Shown here: one piece after another, positions 10,074 through 19,097 of the stretch
Layout of the letters: each line of letters begins with the position of its first letter
Numbering within the stretch: position 1 is the stretch's first letter
NCBI RefSeq assembly: GCF_030506285.1
Contig: NZ_CP119422.1
Span: 1-64,000, forward strand
DNA from: Catalinimonas niigatensis
GTDB taxonomy: Bacteria > Bacteroidota > Bacteroidia > Cytophagales > Cyclobacteriaceae
Reading direction: 5' to 3'
DNA: 64,000 nucleotides
Notes under the pieces: generated by a model
The model's input: only the letters and a program-made list of their open reading frames with translations
Databases searched by the model: none
Told to the model about the DNA's origin: nothing
Made by a program: the position numbers and the translations under genes

Positions 10074-10481
10074 ATGAAATCAAACTTAAGAAGTATTCGT
10101 AAGCACCGATGTTATTCGCAAGAATTTAAACGGCAAATTGTTAAAGAATTTGAGAGTGGTAAATACAGTGTGGTACAATTGGAAAGGCTGTATGGCATTC
10201 ACAATCAGAGTATCTATGATTGGATCTACAAATATTCTAACTTTAATGAAAAAGGATACAGAATAGTGGAAAAGAAAGCAAGTAGTACTCTGAAGGTCAA
10301 AGCCCTTGAAGCCCGTATTAAGGAGCTAGAAGGCATAGTTGGCCGTAAACAAATCAGTATAGAATACTTGGAAAAGATGATTGATCTGGCCAAGGATGAA
10401 TTGGGTATAGACATTAAAAAAAACTACAATACTCAACCATCCACTGGTTCAGGCAACAGCAAGAAAGGGGGTTCAGCATGA
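10074..10481 (+). CDS. IS3-family transposase OrfA (helix-turn-helix)
   Basis: This is the DNA-binding subunit of the IS. Residues about 10-55 form the HTH (YSQEFKRQIVKEFESGKYSV, then LYGIHNQSIYDWI), and residues about 70-115 form a leucine-zipper-like coiled coil (LKVKALEARIKELEGIVGRK) used for multimerisation. At 135 residues it is slightly longer than typical OrfA. Its stop overlaps the orfB start by 4 bp, so translational coupling may replace the usual -1 frameshift. A short hairpin, CCGCT/AGCGG at 10053-10067, lies just before the start codon. Confidence 0.9.
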   Translation: MKSNLRSIRKHRCYSQEFKRQIVKEFESGKYSVVQLERLYGIHNQSIYDWIYKYSNFNEKGYRIVEKKASSTLKVKALEARIKELEGIVGRKQISIEYLEKMIDLAKDELGIDIKKNYNTQPSTGSGNSKKGGSA

Positions 10482-11314
10482 ATATGTTGTATCAAGTAAT
10501 AGGCATCAGTAAGCAAGCTGTTCACCAATATGATAAACGGCAAGCTATCTTTGATGAACAAGTAAGACAGCTAATTTTAGAAGCGGACGAGTTGCGAGCA
10601 GAGCACCCAGGCTGCGGGGTAGAAAAGATGCACTATACGTTAGCACCGGACTTTATAGGCCGAGACCGTTTTGTAGCCCTGATGATGCAATTAGGATATC
10701 GTCTCAAAAGAAAGAAAAACTACAAGCGTACTACGATAACCTCTAAGGTTTACTACCCCAACCTGATCAAAGGCATGCCGGTGGTTGCCCCGTCAATTGT
10801 CTGGCAGTCTGACATCACATATATTCTGATAGGGGAATTATATTACTACGCTGTTTTCATTATTGATGTGTATACCAAAAAGGTAGTAGGTTATCAAGTC
10901 TCTGAGCATATGCGTGCAACAGCTAACTTGGCTGCACTCAAGATGGCCTTAAAAGATCACAAAGCTCCTAAATTCCATCACTCGGACCGAGGCAGTCAAT
11001 ATACCTACAACGAGTATGTGGATACCTTAAAAGCCCTTGGATGTAAATTGAGCATGTGTGTATCCGCTCAGGATAATGCCTATGCAGAGCGTATAAATCG
11101 GACTATTAAAGAAGAGTACCTGGATCACTGGAAGCCAATAAGTTTTCAGCAATTGAAACGTTGCACAAAAAAAGCGGTAAACCATTATAATAAAGACAGG
11201 CCACATGACAACATCTATAGAATGAGTCCGCTAACATTTGAAAACTATTGGGAGAGGTTAACACCTGAGCAAAGACCAATTACTACTATATTTAACAATG
11301 AAATTAATGTCTAA
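10478..11314 (+). CDS. IS3-family transposase OrfB (DDE integrase)
   Basis: This is the catalytic transposase. The HTH_21 region spans about residues 30-85 and the rve integrase core about 105-260. The DDE triad is visible as WQSDITYI (first Asp), HHSDRGSQYT (second Asp) and AYAERINRTIKEEYLD (Glu with its following Lys/Arg). The length of 278 residues is full for the IS150 group. The start codon overlaps the orfA stop. The stop lies 28 bp inside the right end of the element. Confidence 0.93.
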   Translation: MNMLYQVIGISKQAVHQYDKRQAIFDEQVRQLILEADELRAEHPGCGVEKMHYTLAPDFIGRDRFVALMMQLGYRLKRKKNYKRTTITSKVYYPNLIKGMPVVAPSIVWQSDITYILIGELYYYAVFIIDVYTKKVVGYQVSEHMRATANLAALKMALKDHKAPKFHHSDRGSQYTYNEYVDTLKALGCKLSMCVSAQDNAYAERINRTIKEEYLDHWKPISFQQLKRCTKKAVNHYNKDRPHDNIYRMSPLTFENYWERLTPEQRPITTIFNNEINV

Positions 11315-11342
11315 ACCGGTCAACGCTATTCAGGGATGTTCA

Positions 11343-11385
11343 CTGAAGCAACTTCCATCTTCCTGCTCCCAGCTTCCAACCTATA
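11343..11385. repeat. Right half of the GGAAG-type palindromic repeat, split by the IS
   Basis: This stretch begins with the second CTG target copy. It continues with CAACTTCCATCTTCC, which is complementary to 9998-10017, and then TGCTCCCAGCTTCC. It shares ACTTCCATCTTCC with the copy near 59843-59855. It lies 8 bp before the ATG of the next ThuA gene. Confidence 0.5.
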
Positions 11386-11410
11386 CTAAAAAATGACTTA
11401 CATAAAAATT

Positions 11411-12160
11411 ATGAAACTAAAAACTAAGCTATTCCATACATTTTTACCAATGCTGATGCTGGTGATGTGCAGCACACTTTTGACACAGTTTACTTTTAAA
11501 GCGTCCGGAGAAGCGCAAAAGAAAGGGATTCGGGTACTGATGGTAGGAGGAGGTTCTTCCCATGACTTCGATCGCTGGTACAAGCAGGAAGATGTAAAAA
11601 CCCTGGAAAAGGGAAAATTTGCTAACGTAAGATATACCGATCATACCGATTCTATCGCCCATTACCTGCCTGAAACCGATGTGCTTTATCTTACCAACAA
11701 TCAGCCTATCGCTGATCCAAAAGTACGTAAGGCTATTTTTGATTTTGTAGCATCCGGCAAAGGTCTTGTTCTGGGTCACGCTGCCCTCTGGTACAACTGG
11801 AATGACTGGCCGGAATACAACCAACAACTGGTCAGCGGAGGCTCACGGGGTCATGATAAGTACGGTAACTTTAATGTGAATATTGACAAGACTTCACATC
11901 CGGTCACCAAAAAGGTAAAATCTTTTACCCTGGACGATGAGCTATATTATTTTGAACCGGACACTTCGGGTCCCGGAATAGAAGTACTGGCGACAGCAAG
12001 TGCAGAAGGTTCGGACAAGAGTTTTCCATCCGTCTTTGTGGTCAATCATGAGCAGGCCAGGATTGTAGGCTTGGCCCTAGGGCATGACGCTGCCTCACAC
12101 GAATTGAAAGAATATCAGACACTTTTGCGAAATGCGATAAGGTGGGTAGCCGGTCAGTAA
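11411..12160 (+). CDS. Secreted ThuA-domain protein
   Basis: This is a single-domain ThuA protein, a class I glutamine-amidotransferase-like fold found in sugar-utilisation loci. With the ATG at 11411 it starts with a clear signal peptide (KLKTKLFHTFLPMLMLVMCS). An ATG six codons upstream (11393) is possible. The ThuA core runs from about residue 38 (IRVLMVGGGSSHDFDRWY) to the end (LLRNAIRWVAGQ), including GKGLVLGHAALWYNW and a conserved ESxPxVF-like stretch near SFPSVFVVNHEQARIVGLALGHD. ThuA proteins have been linked to trehalose and other glycoside 3-oxidation. The position beside a Gfo/Idh/MocA oxidoreductase fits that, but the exact substrate is unknown. Confidence 0.85.
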   Translation: MKLKTKLFHTFLPMLMLVMCSTLLTQFTFKASGEAQKKGIRVLMVGGGSSHDFDRWYKQEDVKTLEKGKFANVRYTDHTDSIAHYLPETDVLYLTNNQPIADPKVRKAIFDFVASGKGLVLGHAALWYNWNDWPEYNQQLVSGGSRGHDKYGNFNVNIDKTSHPVTKKVKSFTLDDELYYFEPDTSGPGIEVLATASAEGSDKSFPSVFVVNHEQARIVGLALGHDAASHELKEYQTLLRNAIRWVAGQ

Positions 12161-12271
12161 AAGCCATGCGGCAAAGCAGCTATCCAGATTATTCTCATCC
12201 TGTTTTCAATCAAAAATAGTAGAGCATATAAATTTTAAAACAGATTAATTACCTAACCATACAACACGAAT

Positions 12272-13387
12272 ATGAGCGATAAGAAGATTACCGTAGTCAT
12301 TGTAGGCATGGGATTTGGCAAAGAATTCATCCCTATCTATCAACAACATCCCAATATCAAAGCAGTAGGCATTTGTACCCGGAATGAGAAAACCATTGCC
12401 GAACTGTCTGCTAAATTCAAGCTGGACAAAAATCTCTGCTTCACCAATTTTGAGGATGTGCCGGGCAGAGCGGATGTAGATGCCATCCATATAGTTACGC
12501 CAGTGCCTGATCATGCCCGAATGACCCTGGCCTCACTCAATGCCAACAAGCATACCGCCTGTACCATCCCCATGGCCATGACGGTAGAAGACTGCAAAGC
12601 TATCGTGGAAGCCAAAAGGAAGGCCAACAAAGTATATATGATGATGGAGACTGCACTGTATACAAGGGAATTTTTGTATGGCTTGAAACTGGCAGAAAGT
12701 GGTGAATTAGGAAAGATTCAGTTTGTGCGTGGTTCGCACATTCAGGACATGAGCATGGAAGGCTGGGCCGAGTACTGGAAAGGTTTTCCGCCTATGCTGA
12801 ACGGAACGCATGCCATTTCACCGCTGCTCCGCATCAACAATACCAAAGCTGAGTCTGTTGTATGTCATGGTTCAGGACGCCTCAGTGATGACCTTGCCAA
12901 AAGGTACAATGCACCTTATGCGGTGGAGACAGCCACTTTTACCCTGAAAAATTCGGATGTTGTGGCCGAAGCCACCCGTTCTCTCTTTGATGTGGTGCGC
13001 CAGTACAGAGAAAGTTATGATGTGTATGGTACCAAAATGTCTTTTGAGTGGGAACAGCTTCAGGATGAGTCCCACGTAATCTTTGATGGAGGTGAAAATG
13101 CCCGTAGAATAGATGTCCCGGATACCGACGAAATGCTGATCCCTGAAATTGCGAATTTTACCAAAAGGGAAAAGATAGATGATCCCAACCACGTATCCTT
13201 CCTGCAAGGCGCAGGGCATGGAGGTTCGCACCCGCATCTGGTACAGGAGTTTGTGGCAGCCATTGTGGAAGGCAGAAACTCAGCCGTAGACGCAGATGTA
13301 GCAGCCAACTATACCTGTGCAGGGATTTGTGCCCATCAGTCGGCCATGAACAATGGAGAAAGAGTCTTTATTCCTGATTTTGAATAA
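12272..13387 (+). CDS. Gfo/Idh/MocA-family oxidoreductase with atypical active-site motif
   Basis: This is a NAD(P)-dependent sugar or polyol dehydrogenase of the glucose-fructose oxidoreductase family. The Rossmann fold lies at about residues 5-125 with VGMGFGKEF as the dinucleotide loop, and the C-terminal alpha/beta domain at about 135-350. In most members the motif EKP carries a catalytic lysine after the sixth strand. Here the matching place reads TIP (98-100, in CTIPMAMT), so the lysine is missing. Similar variants occur in a subfamily of this group. No export signal is seen, so it is cytoplasmic. It lies 111 bp after the ThuA gene and 128 bp before the epimerase-like gene, and probably acts with both. 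Confidence 0.88.
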   Translation: MSDKKITVVIVGMGFGKEFIPIYQQHPNIKAVGICTRNEKTIAELSAKFKLDKNLCFTNFEDVPGRADVDAIHIVTPVPDHARMTLASLNANKHTACTIPMAMTVEDCKAIVEAKRKANKVYMMMETALYTREFLYGLKLAESGELGKIQFVRGSHIQDMSMEGWAEYWKGFPPMLNGTHAISPLLRINNTKAESVVCHGSGRLSDDLAKRYNAPYAVETATFTLKNSDVVAEATRSLFDVVRQYRESYDVYGTKMSFEWEQLQDESHVIFDGGENARRIDVPDTDEMLIPEIANFTKREKIDDPNHVSFLQGAGHGGSHPHLVQEFVAAIVEGRNSAVDADVAANYTCAGICAHQSAMNNGERVFIPDFE

Positions 13388-13407
13388 AAATTTGTAAATG
13401 ATTTATT

Positions 13408-13465
13408 CAGTCACTCGCATCCAGCGACCGGGAGTCTCCACTCCGGGCTGCCGAAGCAGTGACTG
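13408..13465. repeat. REP-like compound hairpin
   Basis: The outer arms CAGTCAC (13408-13414) and GTGACTG (13459-13465) match perfectly. They enclose a second stem, CAGC...CCGGGAGT paired with ACTCCGGG...GCTG (13422-13450). The sequence is much richer in G and C than its surroundings. The core CCAGCGACC recurs in the hairpin near 22180, so these are probably members of one palindromic repeat family. It lies in the leader of the next gene and could also affect transcription. Confidence 0.6.
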
Positions 13466-13515
13466 ATATCCTAAATGGCCTCTGGCCAATCTAAAACATT
13501 TTACAAAAAACACCT

Positions 13516-14367
13516 ATGCAATTCGGCGTAAGCACCTTTTTATGGACATCACCCTTTACCACCGACTCTTTTGATCTGGTGTACAAAATCAAAGAGATGG
13601 GCTTTGACATCATTGAAGTTCCGGTAGAAAAAAAAGACTTTGTTGACTGGACAAAGCTAAAGGAAGTAGTTAAAGACTGTGGCTTGAAGGTAACCATTAG
13701 TGGTGCCTTTGGCGCAGACAGGGATATTTCCAGTGAAAATCCCGCCATCCGTAAACAAGGACTTGACTATATCATAGATTGTATCAAAATCGCAGCTGAG
13801 ATGGGAAGCCCAATTTTTGGAGGACCGGTTTATTCTGCTGTTGGCAAAACCCGTTTTATCTCAGAGGAGCAGAAAAAGAAAGAAAGAACCTGGTGTGTGG
13901 AAAATCTCAGGAAAGCAGCCAAAGTTGCTGAAGATTACGGTATAGTGGTAGGCGTGGAGCCTTTAAATCGCTTTGAAAGTGATATGGTCAATACGGCAGA
14001 TCAGGCACTCTCGCTAGTACAGGCAGTAGACAGCTCAAACGTCAAAATTGCGTTGGATACGTTTCACTGCAACATTGAAGAAAAAGATATTCCCACTACG
14101 ATTCGCAAGATAGGCAAAGACATGCTTTGCCATGTACAGGGCAATGAGAGTGACAGGGGAACACCGGGAACGGGTAATCTGGACTGGATAGGTATCAGAG
14201 AAGCATTATACGACATTGATTATCAGGGTGCTGTGGTGATTGAAACTTTCGGGGCAGTGTCTGAAGAAATTGCCAAAGCTACCTGCATCTGGCGTCCTCT
14301 GGCCAACAGCTCGGATGAACTGGCTCAGGAAGGGCTGGCCTTTTATAAAAAGTTATTTGCTTCCTGA
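13516..14367 (+). CDS. Sugar epimerase/isomerase of the D-tagatose/D-psicose 3-epimerase type
   Basis: This is a TIM-barrel isomerase with 283 residues, the usual length. Four residues match the metal site and acid-base pair of ketose 3-epimerases in order and spacing: Glu148 (VGVEPLNRFE), Asp181 (IALDTFH), His206 (CHVQGNE) and Glu243 (VVIETFG). The reaction is expected to be epimerisation or isomerisation of a keto-sugar with a divalent metal, in the cytoplasm. The family includes inosose and hydroxypyruvate isomerases, so the substrate is not certain. It closes the catabolic part of the SusCD locus: uptake, periplasmic oxidation, then reduction and epimerisation inside the cell. Confidence 0.87.
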   Translation: MQFGVSTFLWTSPFTTDSFDLVYKIKEMGFDIIEVPVEKKDFVDWTKLKEVVKDCGLKVTISGAFGADRDISSENPAIRKQGLDYIIDCIKIAAEMGSPIFGGPVYSAVGKTRFISEEQKKKERTWCVENLRKAAKVAEDYGIVVGVEPLNRFESDMVNTADQALSLVQAVDSSNVKIALDTFHCNIEEKDIPTTIRKIGKDMLCHVQGNESDRGTPGTGNLDWIGIREALYDIDYQGAVVIETFGAVSEEIAKATCIWRPLANSSDELAQEGLAFYKKLFAS

Positions 14368-14928
14368 AAAAGCTATTTTAGCTGTTTACTTTAAAATGAT
14401 GAAGACGCTGTATCATTTATAACATGGTTTTCTTATCAAAGCCATCCCTCAACAAGGAAGTGTACAGATAGGTAAAATTATCCTGAAAGCATTCTACCCG
14501 AACAATCATAAGTTTTCCTTTTTGCAGTAACAAAAATGTCCAGGTTTTGCAACTGAAAATCAGGCGAGAGTAATGGTTCTAAACCGTTCAAAGTTTATCT
14601 CTTCAAGGATAATGTTGCGGGTATAGGTGAGGTTTCTATGGCTAAATGCTGGCTTATCCATTAAAAAAATTGAACGTGCTATTCTACAAAAGTAGGGCTA
14701 AATCCAGCACGTCCTACGAATATGTTGCCCAGGTCATGAATTTGCCACATTGATTTCATAAATCAAGCTCAGCAGATGCTTGCAGGGCTTGACAGAATGG
14801 TGTATGTTGTACGTCAGGGTGAATGCGTTTAGAGACTTTTTTTAGTTACCTAAAGCAAAAATACGAAGCTGAAACTTGCTTTAATTTTTATAATAAACCC
14901 TGTTTGTTTTTCTGTGCTAAGCATACAT
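14368..14928. other. 561-bp gap with no recognisable gene
   Basis: There is no open frame of useful length on either strand, no tRNA-like cloverleaf with a GTTCRA arm, and no strong hairpin. A weak AGCT-TTTT-AGCT stem lies just after the preceding stop. The gap must hold the promoter of the NRAMP-like gene. It may be worn-down coding sequence, but no fragment was recognised. Confidence 0.5.
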
Positions 14929-16167
14929 ATGAAATTTCAAAATCTTGTAAAAGCCTTTTTACCTGGTATATTTCTTTTTGGTTATACGGTGGGTACGGGT
15001 AGTGTCACTGCTATGGCTAAAGCAGGAGCAGATTATGGTATGTCTCTACTCTGGACCATTCTTCTATCCTGCATTATCACCTTCATCTTAATACATCTCT
15101 ATGGAAAATTTGCTTTGGTTACCGGAGAGACTGCGCTATATGCTTTCAAAAAGCATATTCATCCGTTGGTAGGGATATTTTTTATCATTACCCTCACTGC
15201 CCATGTCTGTGGAAGTATTATAGGTGTGATGGGCATCGTGGGAGAAGTCTGCTATGAATGGTCTAAGAGTTTTGTCCAAAGTGGGATTCAACCCATTTAT
15301 TTTGCTATCTTTTTTATTCTACTGGTATATCTGTTATTTCTGCAAGGCCAAACCAGGGTGTTTGAGAAAGTGCTGGCCTTCATTGTAGCCATCATGGCCA
15401 TCTGTTTCCTGGTCAACTTTTTTATCCTCATGCCGCCGCCGCTAGAGATGCTGAAAGGGCTTATTCCTCAGGTCCCTGAAACCCAAGCAGGGGAAAGCTC
15501 ATTTTTGGTGATTGCCTCCATGGTAGGTACTACTGTTTTTTCAGGCTTGTTTATCCTGCGCACCACTTTAGTCCAGGAGGCTGGATGGACATTCAAGGAT
15601 CTAAAAAAGCAACGCAGAGATGCTATGTTTTCAGCCCTGATGATGTTTGTTGTCAGTGCCTCAATTATGGCAGCAGCGGCGGGAACATTGCATACTAATG
15701 GAATACGCCTGGATAATGTGACGCAGATGATTGGTTTGATGGAGCCTTTGGCGGGCTTCATTGCGGTAAGCATATTTACCATTGGTCTGGTGGCCGCGGG
15801 TATTTCTTCTCAATTTCCCAATGTCACACTTTTGCCCTGGTTATTGGATGACTACCATCAGAACAAGCCCAACATGAAGCGGACTAAGTACCGTCTGATT
15901 GTCTTTGTATTATCTCTACTGGGATTGATAGTGCCTGTTTTTCAGGCCAAACCTATTGCAATCATGATCATATCCCAGGCTTTTGGAGCCCTTATTCTGC
16001 CAGTCACTGTGGCATGCATCACCTATCTTGGCAATAAGAAATCTTTGATGGGGAAACATGCATTTACCTGGACTACCAACCTCACGCTGTTCCTGATATT
16101 GATATTTGCGGTGATCATGAGTTACATGAGTTATTCGGGATTATGGGATACCATGAAGGATCTGTGA
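14929..16167 (+). CDS. NRAMP-family-like membrane transporter lacking the metal-binding motifs
   Basis: This is a polytopic inner-membrane protein with about 11 hydrophobic segments and the NRAMP/SLC11 layout. The ATG at 14929 is preferred over the GTG at 14914. Canonical NRAMP proteins bind the transition metal with DPGN in segment 1 and MPH in segment 6. Here the matching positions read GTGS (22-25, in YTVGTGSVTAMAKAGADYG) and FSG (204-206, in GTTVFSGLF). The fold-defining Gly and hydrophobic pattern are kept, but the metal ligands are not. It may carry another ion such as Mg2+ or a proton-coupled solute, or belong to a divergent NRAMP-related clade. It stands alone, convergent with the molybdenum hydroxylase genes. 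Confidence 0.8.
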   Translation: MKFQNLVKAFLPGIFLFGYTVGTGSVTAMAKAGADYGMSLLWTILLSCIITFILIHLYGKFALVTGETALYAFKKHIHPLVGIFFIITLTAHVCGSIIGVMGIVGEVCYEWSKSFVQSGIQPIYFAIFFILLVYLLFLQGQTRVFEKVLAFIVAIMAICFLVNFFILMPPPLEMLKGLIPQVPETQAGESSFLVIASMVGTTVFSGLFILRTTLVQEAGWTFKDLKKQRRDAMFSALMMFVVSASIMAAAAGTLHTNGIRLDNVTQMIGLMEPLAGFIAVSIFTIGLVAAGISSQFPNVTLLPWLLDDYHQNKPNMKRTKYRLIVFVLSLLGLIVPVFQAKPIAIMIISQAFGALILPVTVACITYLGNKKSLMGKHAFTWTTNLTLFLILIFAVIMSYMSYSGLWDTMKDL

Positions 16168-16374
16168 AAGATGAATTTTTGAATAAACATCCTCATATTT
16201 AAAGGCTTACGAATAAAAACCTATGCCGTCGTTCTATCCATCTTCCATCAAAAAGAAATAGAAGATAGCACAGCCATTTGGAAAGAAAACTTTTTTATAA
16301 TGGGAGCAAACGTACAGTTTCAAGTTTACATTACTTGAAAATATTTCATTCTAAAGTATTTAATAAAAATACCA

Positions 16375-18561
16375 TTAAGCATTCAAAGCCTCCAGCACAC
16401 GTTCGGGTGTAAACGGTAAATGACGCAAACGTTTGCCGGTAAGGGCAGCAAACGCATTGGCGATAGCCCCCGCTACCACGGGCAGACTCGCTTCTCCAAT
16501 CCCTTGCGGTGGTTCTTCTGAGGGTATCATGGCTATCTCAATGCTTTCCGGAATATCTGTAATGCGCAAAAGGCGATAGTCATTAAAATTGGACTGTTGT
16601 ACCTGTCCCTTTTCAATTGTAATGCTTTCCTCCAATACACTGCTTATCCCCATAATGATTCCGCCTTCCATCTGGGCTACCACATTATCGGGCTGTACAA
16701 TGATACCAGCATCTACGGCTGACCAGAAATGATGTACTTTGATTTTCCCCTTTTCCCGATCCAGGGAGATCTCACAAATCCCGGTACAAAGGGCACCACT
16801 TCTCTCACCAAAAGCAATTCCACGTGCCCTACCTTTATCCGACGGAGTGTTCCATTTCGCCATAGTTGCTGCTTTTTCCAGCGTTTGAAGTGCCCTCGGA
16901 GAGTCTTTCATCAATTTCCGACGAAATTCATAAGGATCAACTCCTTGGTCGGCAGCGATTTCATCCATAAAAGATTCAATGGCAAACTTGTTGGGTCCAT
17001 GACCTACGGCACGCCAATGCTTCAGCCGGATGCCATTTTCTACTGCTCTTAATTCAAGGTGCTGATTGGGAATAGCATAGAACTCATTTTTGGCTCCGCT
17101 GGTCAATAGCCCACCCCCATCACCCACCACACAATGTGACAGGCCGCTGAGATTTCCGGAAGCATCCACGCTGGCTTGCAATCGCTGAAAAGACATAGGG
17201 CGGTACATACCATAGCGAAGATCATCCTCCCTGGACCAGATAAGCTTTACAGGTTTGGAAACGGCTTTTGATAGTTGCACCGCTTCAAGGATAGAATCAT
17301 GGTTGGAACGTCTTCCCAAACCACCGCCTAAAAAGTGAGGGTGCAGTGTTACTTTAGAAGGATCAAACTTTAAAACCTTACCGACTTCATCCGCAACTGA
17401 GCCCGCGGCTTGTGTACCTGCCCATATCTCGGCGCTACTACCATCGGCTGCTACTGAGGCGATCGCATTCAGAGGTTCCATCTGCGCGTGGTACACATAG
17501 TCATTTTTGTAATTGGCAGCATAGGTTTTGGCAGCGGTTGAGTTTGCCTGGCTGAAGTTGCCTTTTTCTTCCAAAACCTCACCCTGCTGAATATCTTCTG
17601 CCATCATTTGGTAGAGCGTAAAGGCTTCCTGACTACTGTGTCCCTGTGCTTTGGCATCTTCGCTCCATTGGATTTTTAATCTTTTTTTGGCATTCAGTGC
17701 TTTTTCCAGAGAAGTAGCCACAATCCCAACGCCATACTCAAGCATAACCAATTCAACGACACCATCCATAGTTCGTATAGCCTGTTCATTTTGCAGAGTG
17801 GGAGAGGAGCCATGAACACTGCCCCGTTCAATCACCCCATACAGCATATCAGGTATTTGCACGTCCATCGCAAAAAGCGCCGAACCGTCTACTTTGGAAG
17901 GAATATCATAGCGGGGAATCACTGAACCAATCAACCGAAACTGATGGGGTAGTTTGAGTTGCTCTTCGGGAATTTCGGGTATGGACTTCGGTACTTTCAA
18001 GAATGAGGTAATTTCACCATAGCTTACCCGGCGGCCGCTCTTCTGATGAACCACGATACCCGGCTCAGTAGTTAATTCTGACATCGGGACGTTCCAATGT
18101 TCTGCCACACTGCTGAGTAAAACATAGCGGGCCTGGGCACCAGCCTGCCGTAAGCTGTTGAAATAGCCCATCACCGACCAACTGCCCACGGTCAGCATAA
18201 TCTTATTACCACCCCATCGGTCTAATCCATAGACATCAGGTTCAATAGGGGAATTTTCAATATGCACTTTAGACCAATCGGCATCCAGTTCTTCCGCTAA
18301 GATGACCGGCAATGCCGTCATAGAGCCTTGTCCCATTTCCGCAGCAGGATTGTAAATGGTCATCCGGCCATCCGGCTCTATACGTGCCCAGGCAGTGATC
18401 TCACTGGCCTCGGCCTTTTTTTCCGGATTTTTGTTGCCCAAATTTAGCCGGGGAGAAAGCGCATAGGCAGTAATGGTGATGGTAACTCCACCGGCGGTAG
18501 CTAAAAATTTACGACGGGAAATGGTGGAGGATTTTTTATTTAGAGGAAGTGGCGTTTTCAT
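16375..18561 (-). CDS. Molybdenum hydroxylase large subunit (xanthine dehydrogenase family, IorB-like)
   Basis: This is the molybdopterin-binding subunit of a periplasmic aldehyde or N-heterocycle hydroxylase. It starts with a Tat signal (SRRKFLATAGG, about residues 15-25). Two molybdopterin-binding domains follow. The glycine-rich GGGLGRRS near residue 410 and the C-terminal GIGEASLP with the expected catalytic Glu near residue 690 are both present. The 728-residue length fits the isoquinoline 1-oxidoreductase beta-subunit type. The small 2Fe-2S subunit gene lies 50 bp upstream on the same strand. No cytochrome subunit is adjacent, so the electron acceptor is unknown. Confidence 0.9.
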   Translation of the reverse strand: MKTPLPLNKKSSTISRRKFLATAGGVTITITAYALSPRLNLGNKNPEKKAEASEITAWARIEPDGRMTIYNPAAEMGQGSMTALPVILAEELDADWSKVHIENSPIEPDVYGLDRWGGNKIMLTVGSWSVMGYFNSLRQAGAQARYVLLSSVAEHWNVPMSELTTEPGIVVHQKSGRRVSYGEITSFLKVPKSIPEIPEEQLKLPHQFRLIGSVIPRYDIPSKVDGSALFAMDVQIPDMLYGVIERGSVHGSSPTLQNEQAIRTMDGVVELVMLEYGVGIVATSLEKALNAKKRLKIQWSEDAKAQGHSSQEAFTLYQMMAEDIQQGEVLEEKGNFSQANSTAAKTYAANYKNDYVYHAQMEPLNAIASVAADGSSAEIWAGTQAAGSVADEVGKVLKFDPSKVTLHPHFLGGGLGRRSNHDSILEAVQLSKAVSKPVKLIWSREDDLRYGMYRPMSFQRLQASVDASGNLSGLSHCVVGDGGGLLTSGAKNEFYAIPNQHLELRAVENGIRLKHWRAVGHGPNKFAIESFMDEIAADQGVDPYEFRRKLMKDSPRALQTLEKAATMAKWNTPSDKGRARGIAFGERSGALCTGICEISLDREKGKIKVHHFWSAVDAGIIVQPDNVVAQMEGGIIMGISSVLEESITIEKGQVQQSNFNDYRLLRITDIPESIEIAMIPSEEPPQGIGEASLPVVAGAIANAFAALTGKRLRHLPFTPERVLEALNA

Positions 18562-18611
18562 AGAGCAGGGATAAAAAATGATAAATACAGCAAGATGTTG
18601 TTGGGAAAAAG

Positions 18612-19097
18612 CTATTCATTAATCGAGGTTTGCCCCTGATTGACTTTGGCTGCTAACTGAATCGCTTTGACAATTCGCATGTAGGTACCACAGCGGCAGA
18701 GGTTTCCCTGCATATGGCTGAGGATCTCATCCCGGCTTGGGTCAGGCTTAATCTTCAACAAAGTAGCGGCCTGCATGATCTGACCAGACTGGCAATAGCC
18801 GCATTGCGGCACCTGTGTTTCAACCCATGCTTGTTGTAAAGGATGGGAGCCATCTTCTGACAAACCTTCTATGGTTGTAATTTCCTGGCCGTCGGCCATA
18901 GCAGATACCGGTAAGCCACAGGCTTTCATGGCATGCCCGTCTACATGGATGGTGCAGGCGCCGCATTGGGAAATACCGCATCCGTATTTTGTTCCCATTA
19001 AGCCTAAATGCTCGCGGATCACCCATAACAAGGGCGTTTGTGCTGCAGTATCGACTGTTTGAATTTGACCGTTAATCTTCAGTGAGTAGGTTGGCAT
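18612..19097 (-). CDS. Molybdenum hydroxylase small 2Fe-2S subunit (IorA-like)
   Basis: This iron-sulfur subunit passes electrons from the molybdenum centre. The N-terminal plant-ferredoxin-like cluster is held by Cys40, Cys45, Cys48 and Cys60 ([12 protein letters not shown]). The C-terminal helical cluster is held by Cys99, Cys102, Cys134 and Cys136 (CGYC and CRC). The 161-residue length is standard. It has no Tat signal and would be exported bound to the large subunit. It is the first gene of the two-gene operon and is followed by the large subunit after 50 bp. Confidence 0.93.
   Translation of the reverse strand: MPTYSLKINGQIQTVDTAAQTPLLWVIREHLGLMGTKYGCGISQCGACTIHVDGHAMKACGLPVSAMADGQEITTIEGLSEDGSHPLQQAWVETQVPQCGYCQSGQIMQAATLLKIKPDPSRDEILSHMQGNLCRCGTYMRIVKAIQLAAKVNQGQTSINE

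Larger units (their letters stand above)
10030..11342 (+). mobile_element. Complete IS3-family insertion sequence (1,313 bp) with 3-bp target duplication
   Basis: The ends are imperfect inverted repeats of about 27 bp. The left end begins TGTACGTCCCTG, and the right end read inwards begins TGAACATCCCTG. Both then share a GTTGACCG block. Both ends begin with TG, as is usual in this family. CTG occurs directly outside both ends (10027-10029 and 11343-11345), which is a 3-bp target duplication as made by the IS150 group. The element carries orfA and orfB, which overlap by 4 bp (ATGA). All DDE residues are present and both frames are open, so it looks intact and recent. Confidence 0.9.

Noticed and set aside
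10074-11314. Programmed frameshift between orfA and orfB of the IS
   Set aside because: The two frames overlap by ATGA and no slippery A-run lies in the overlap, so coupling by restart is the simpler reading.
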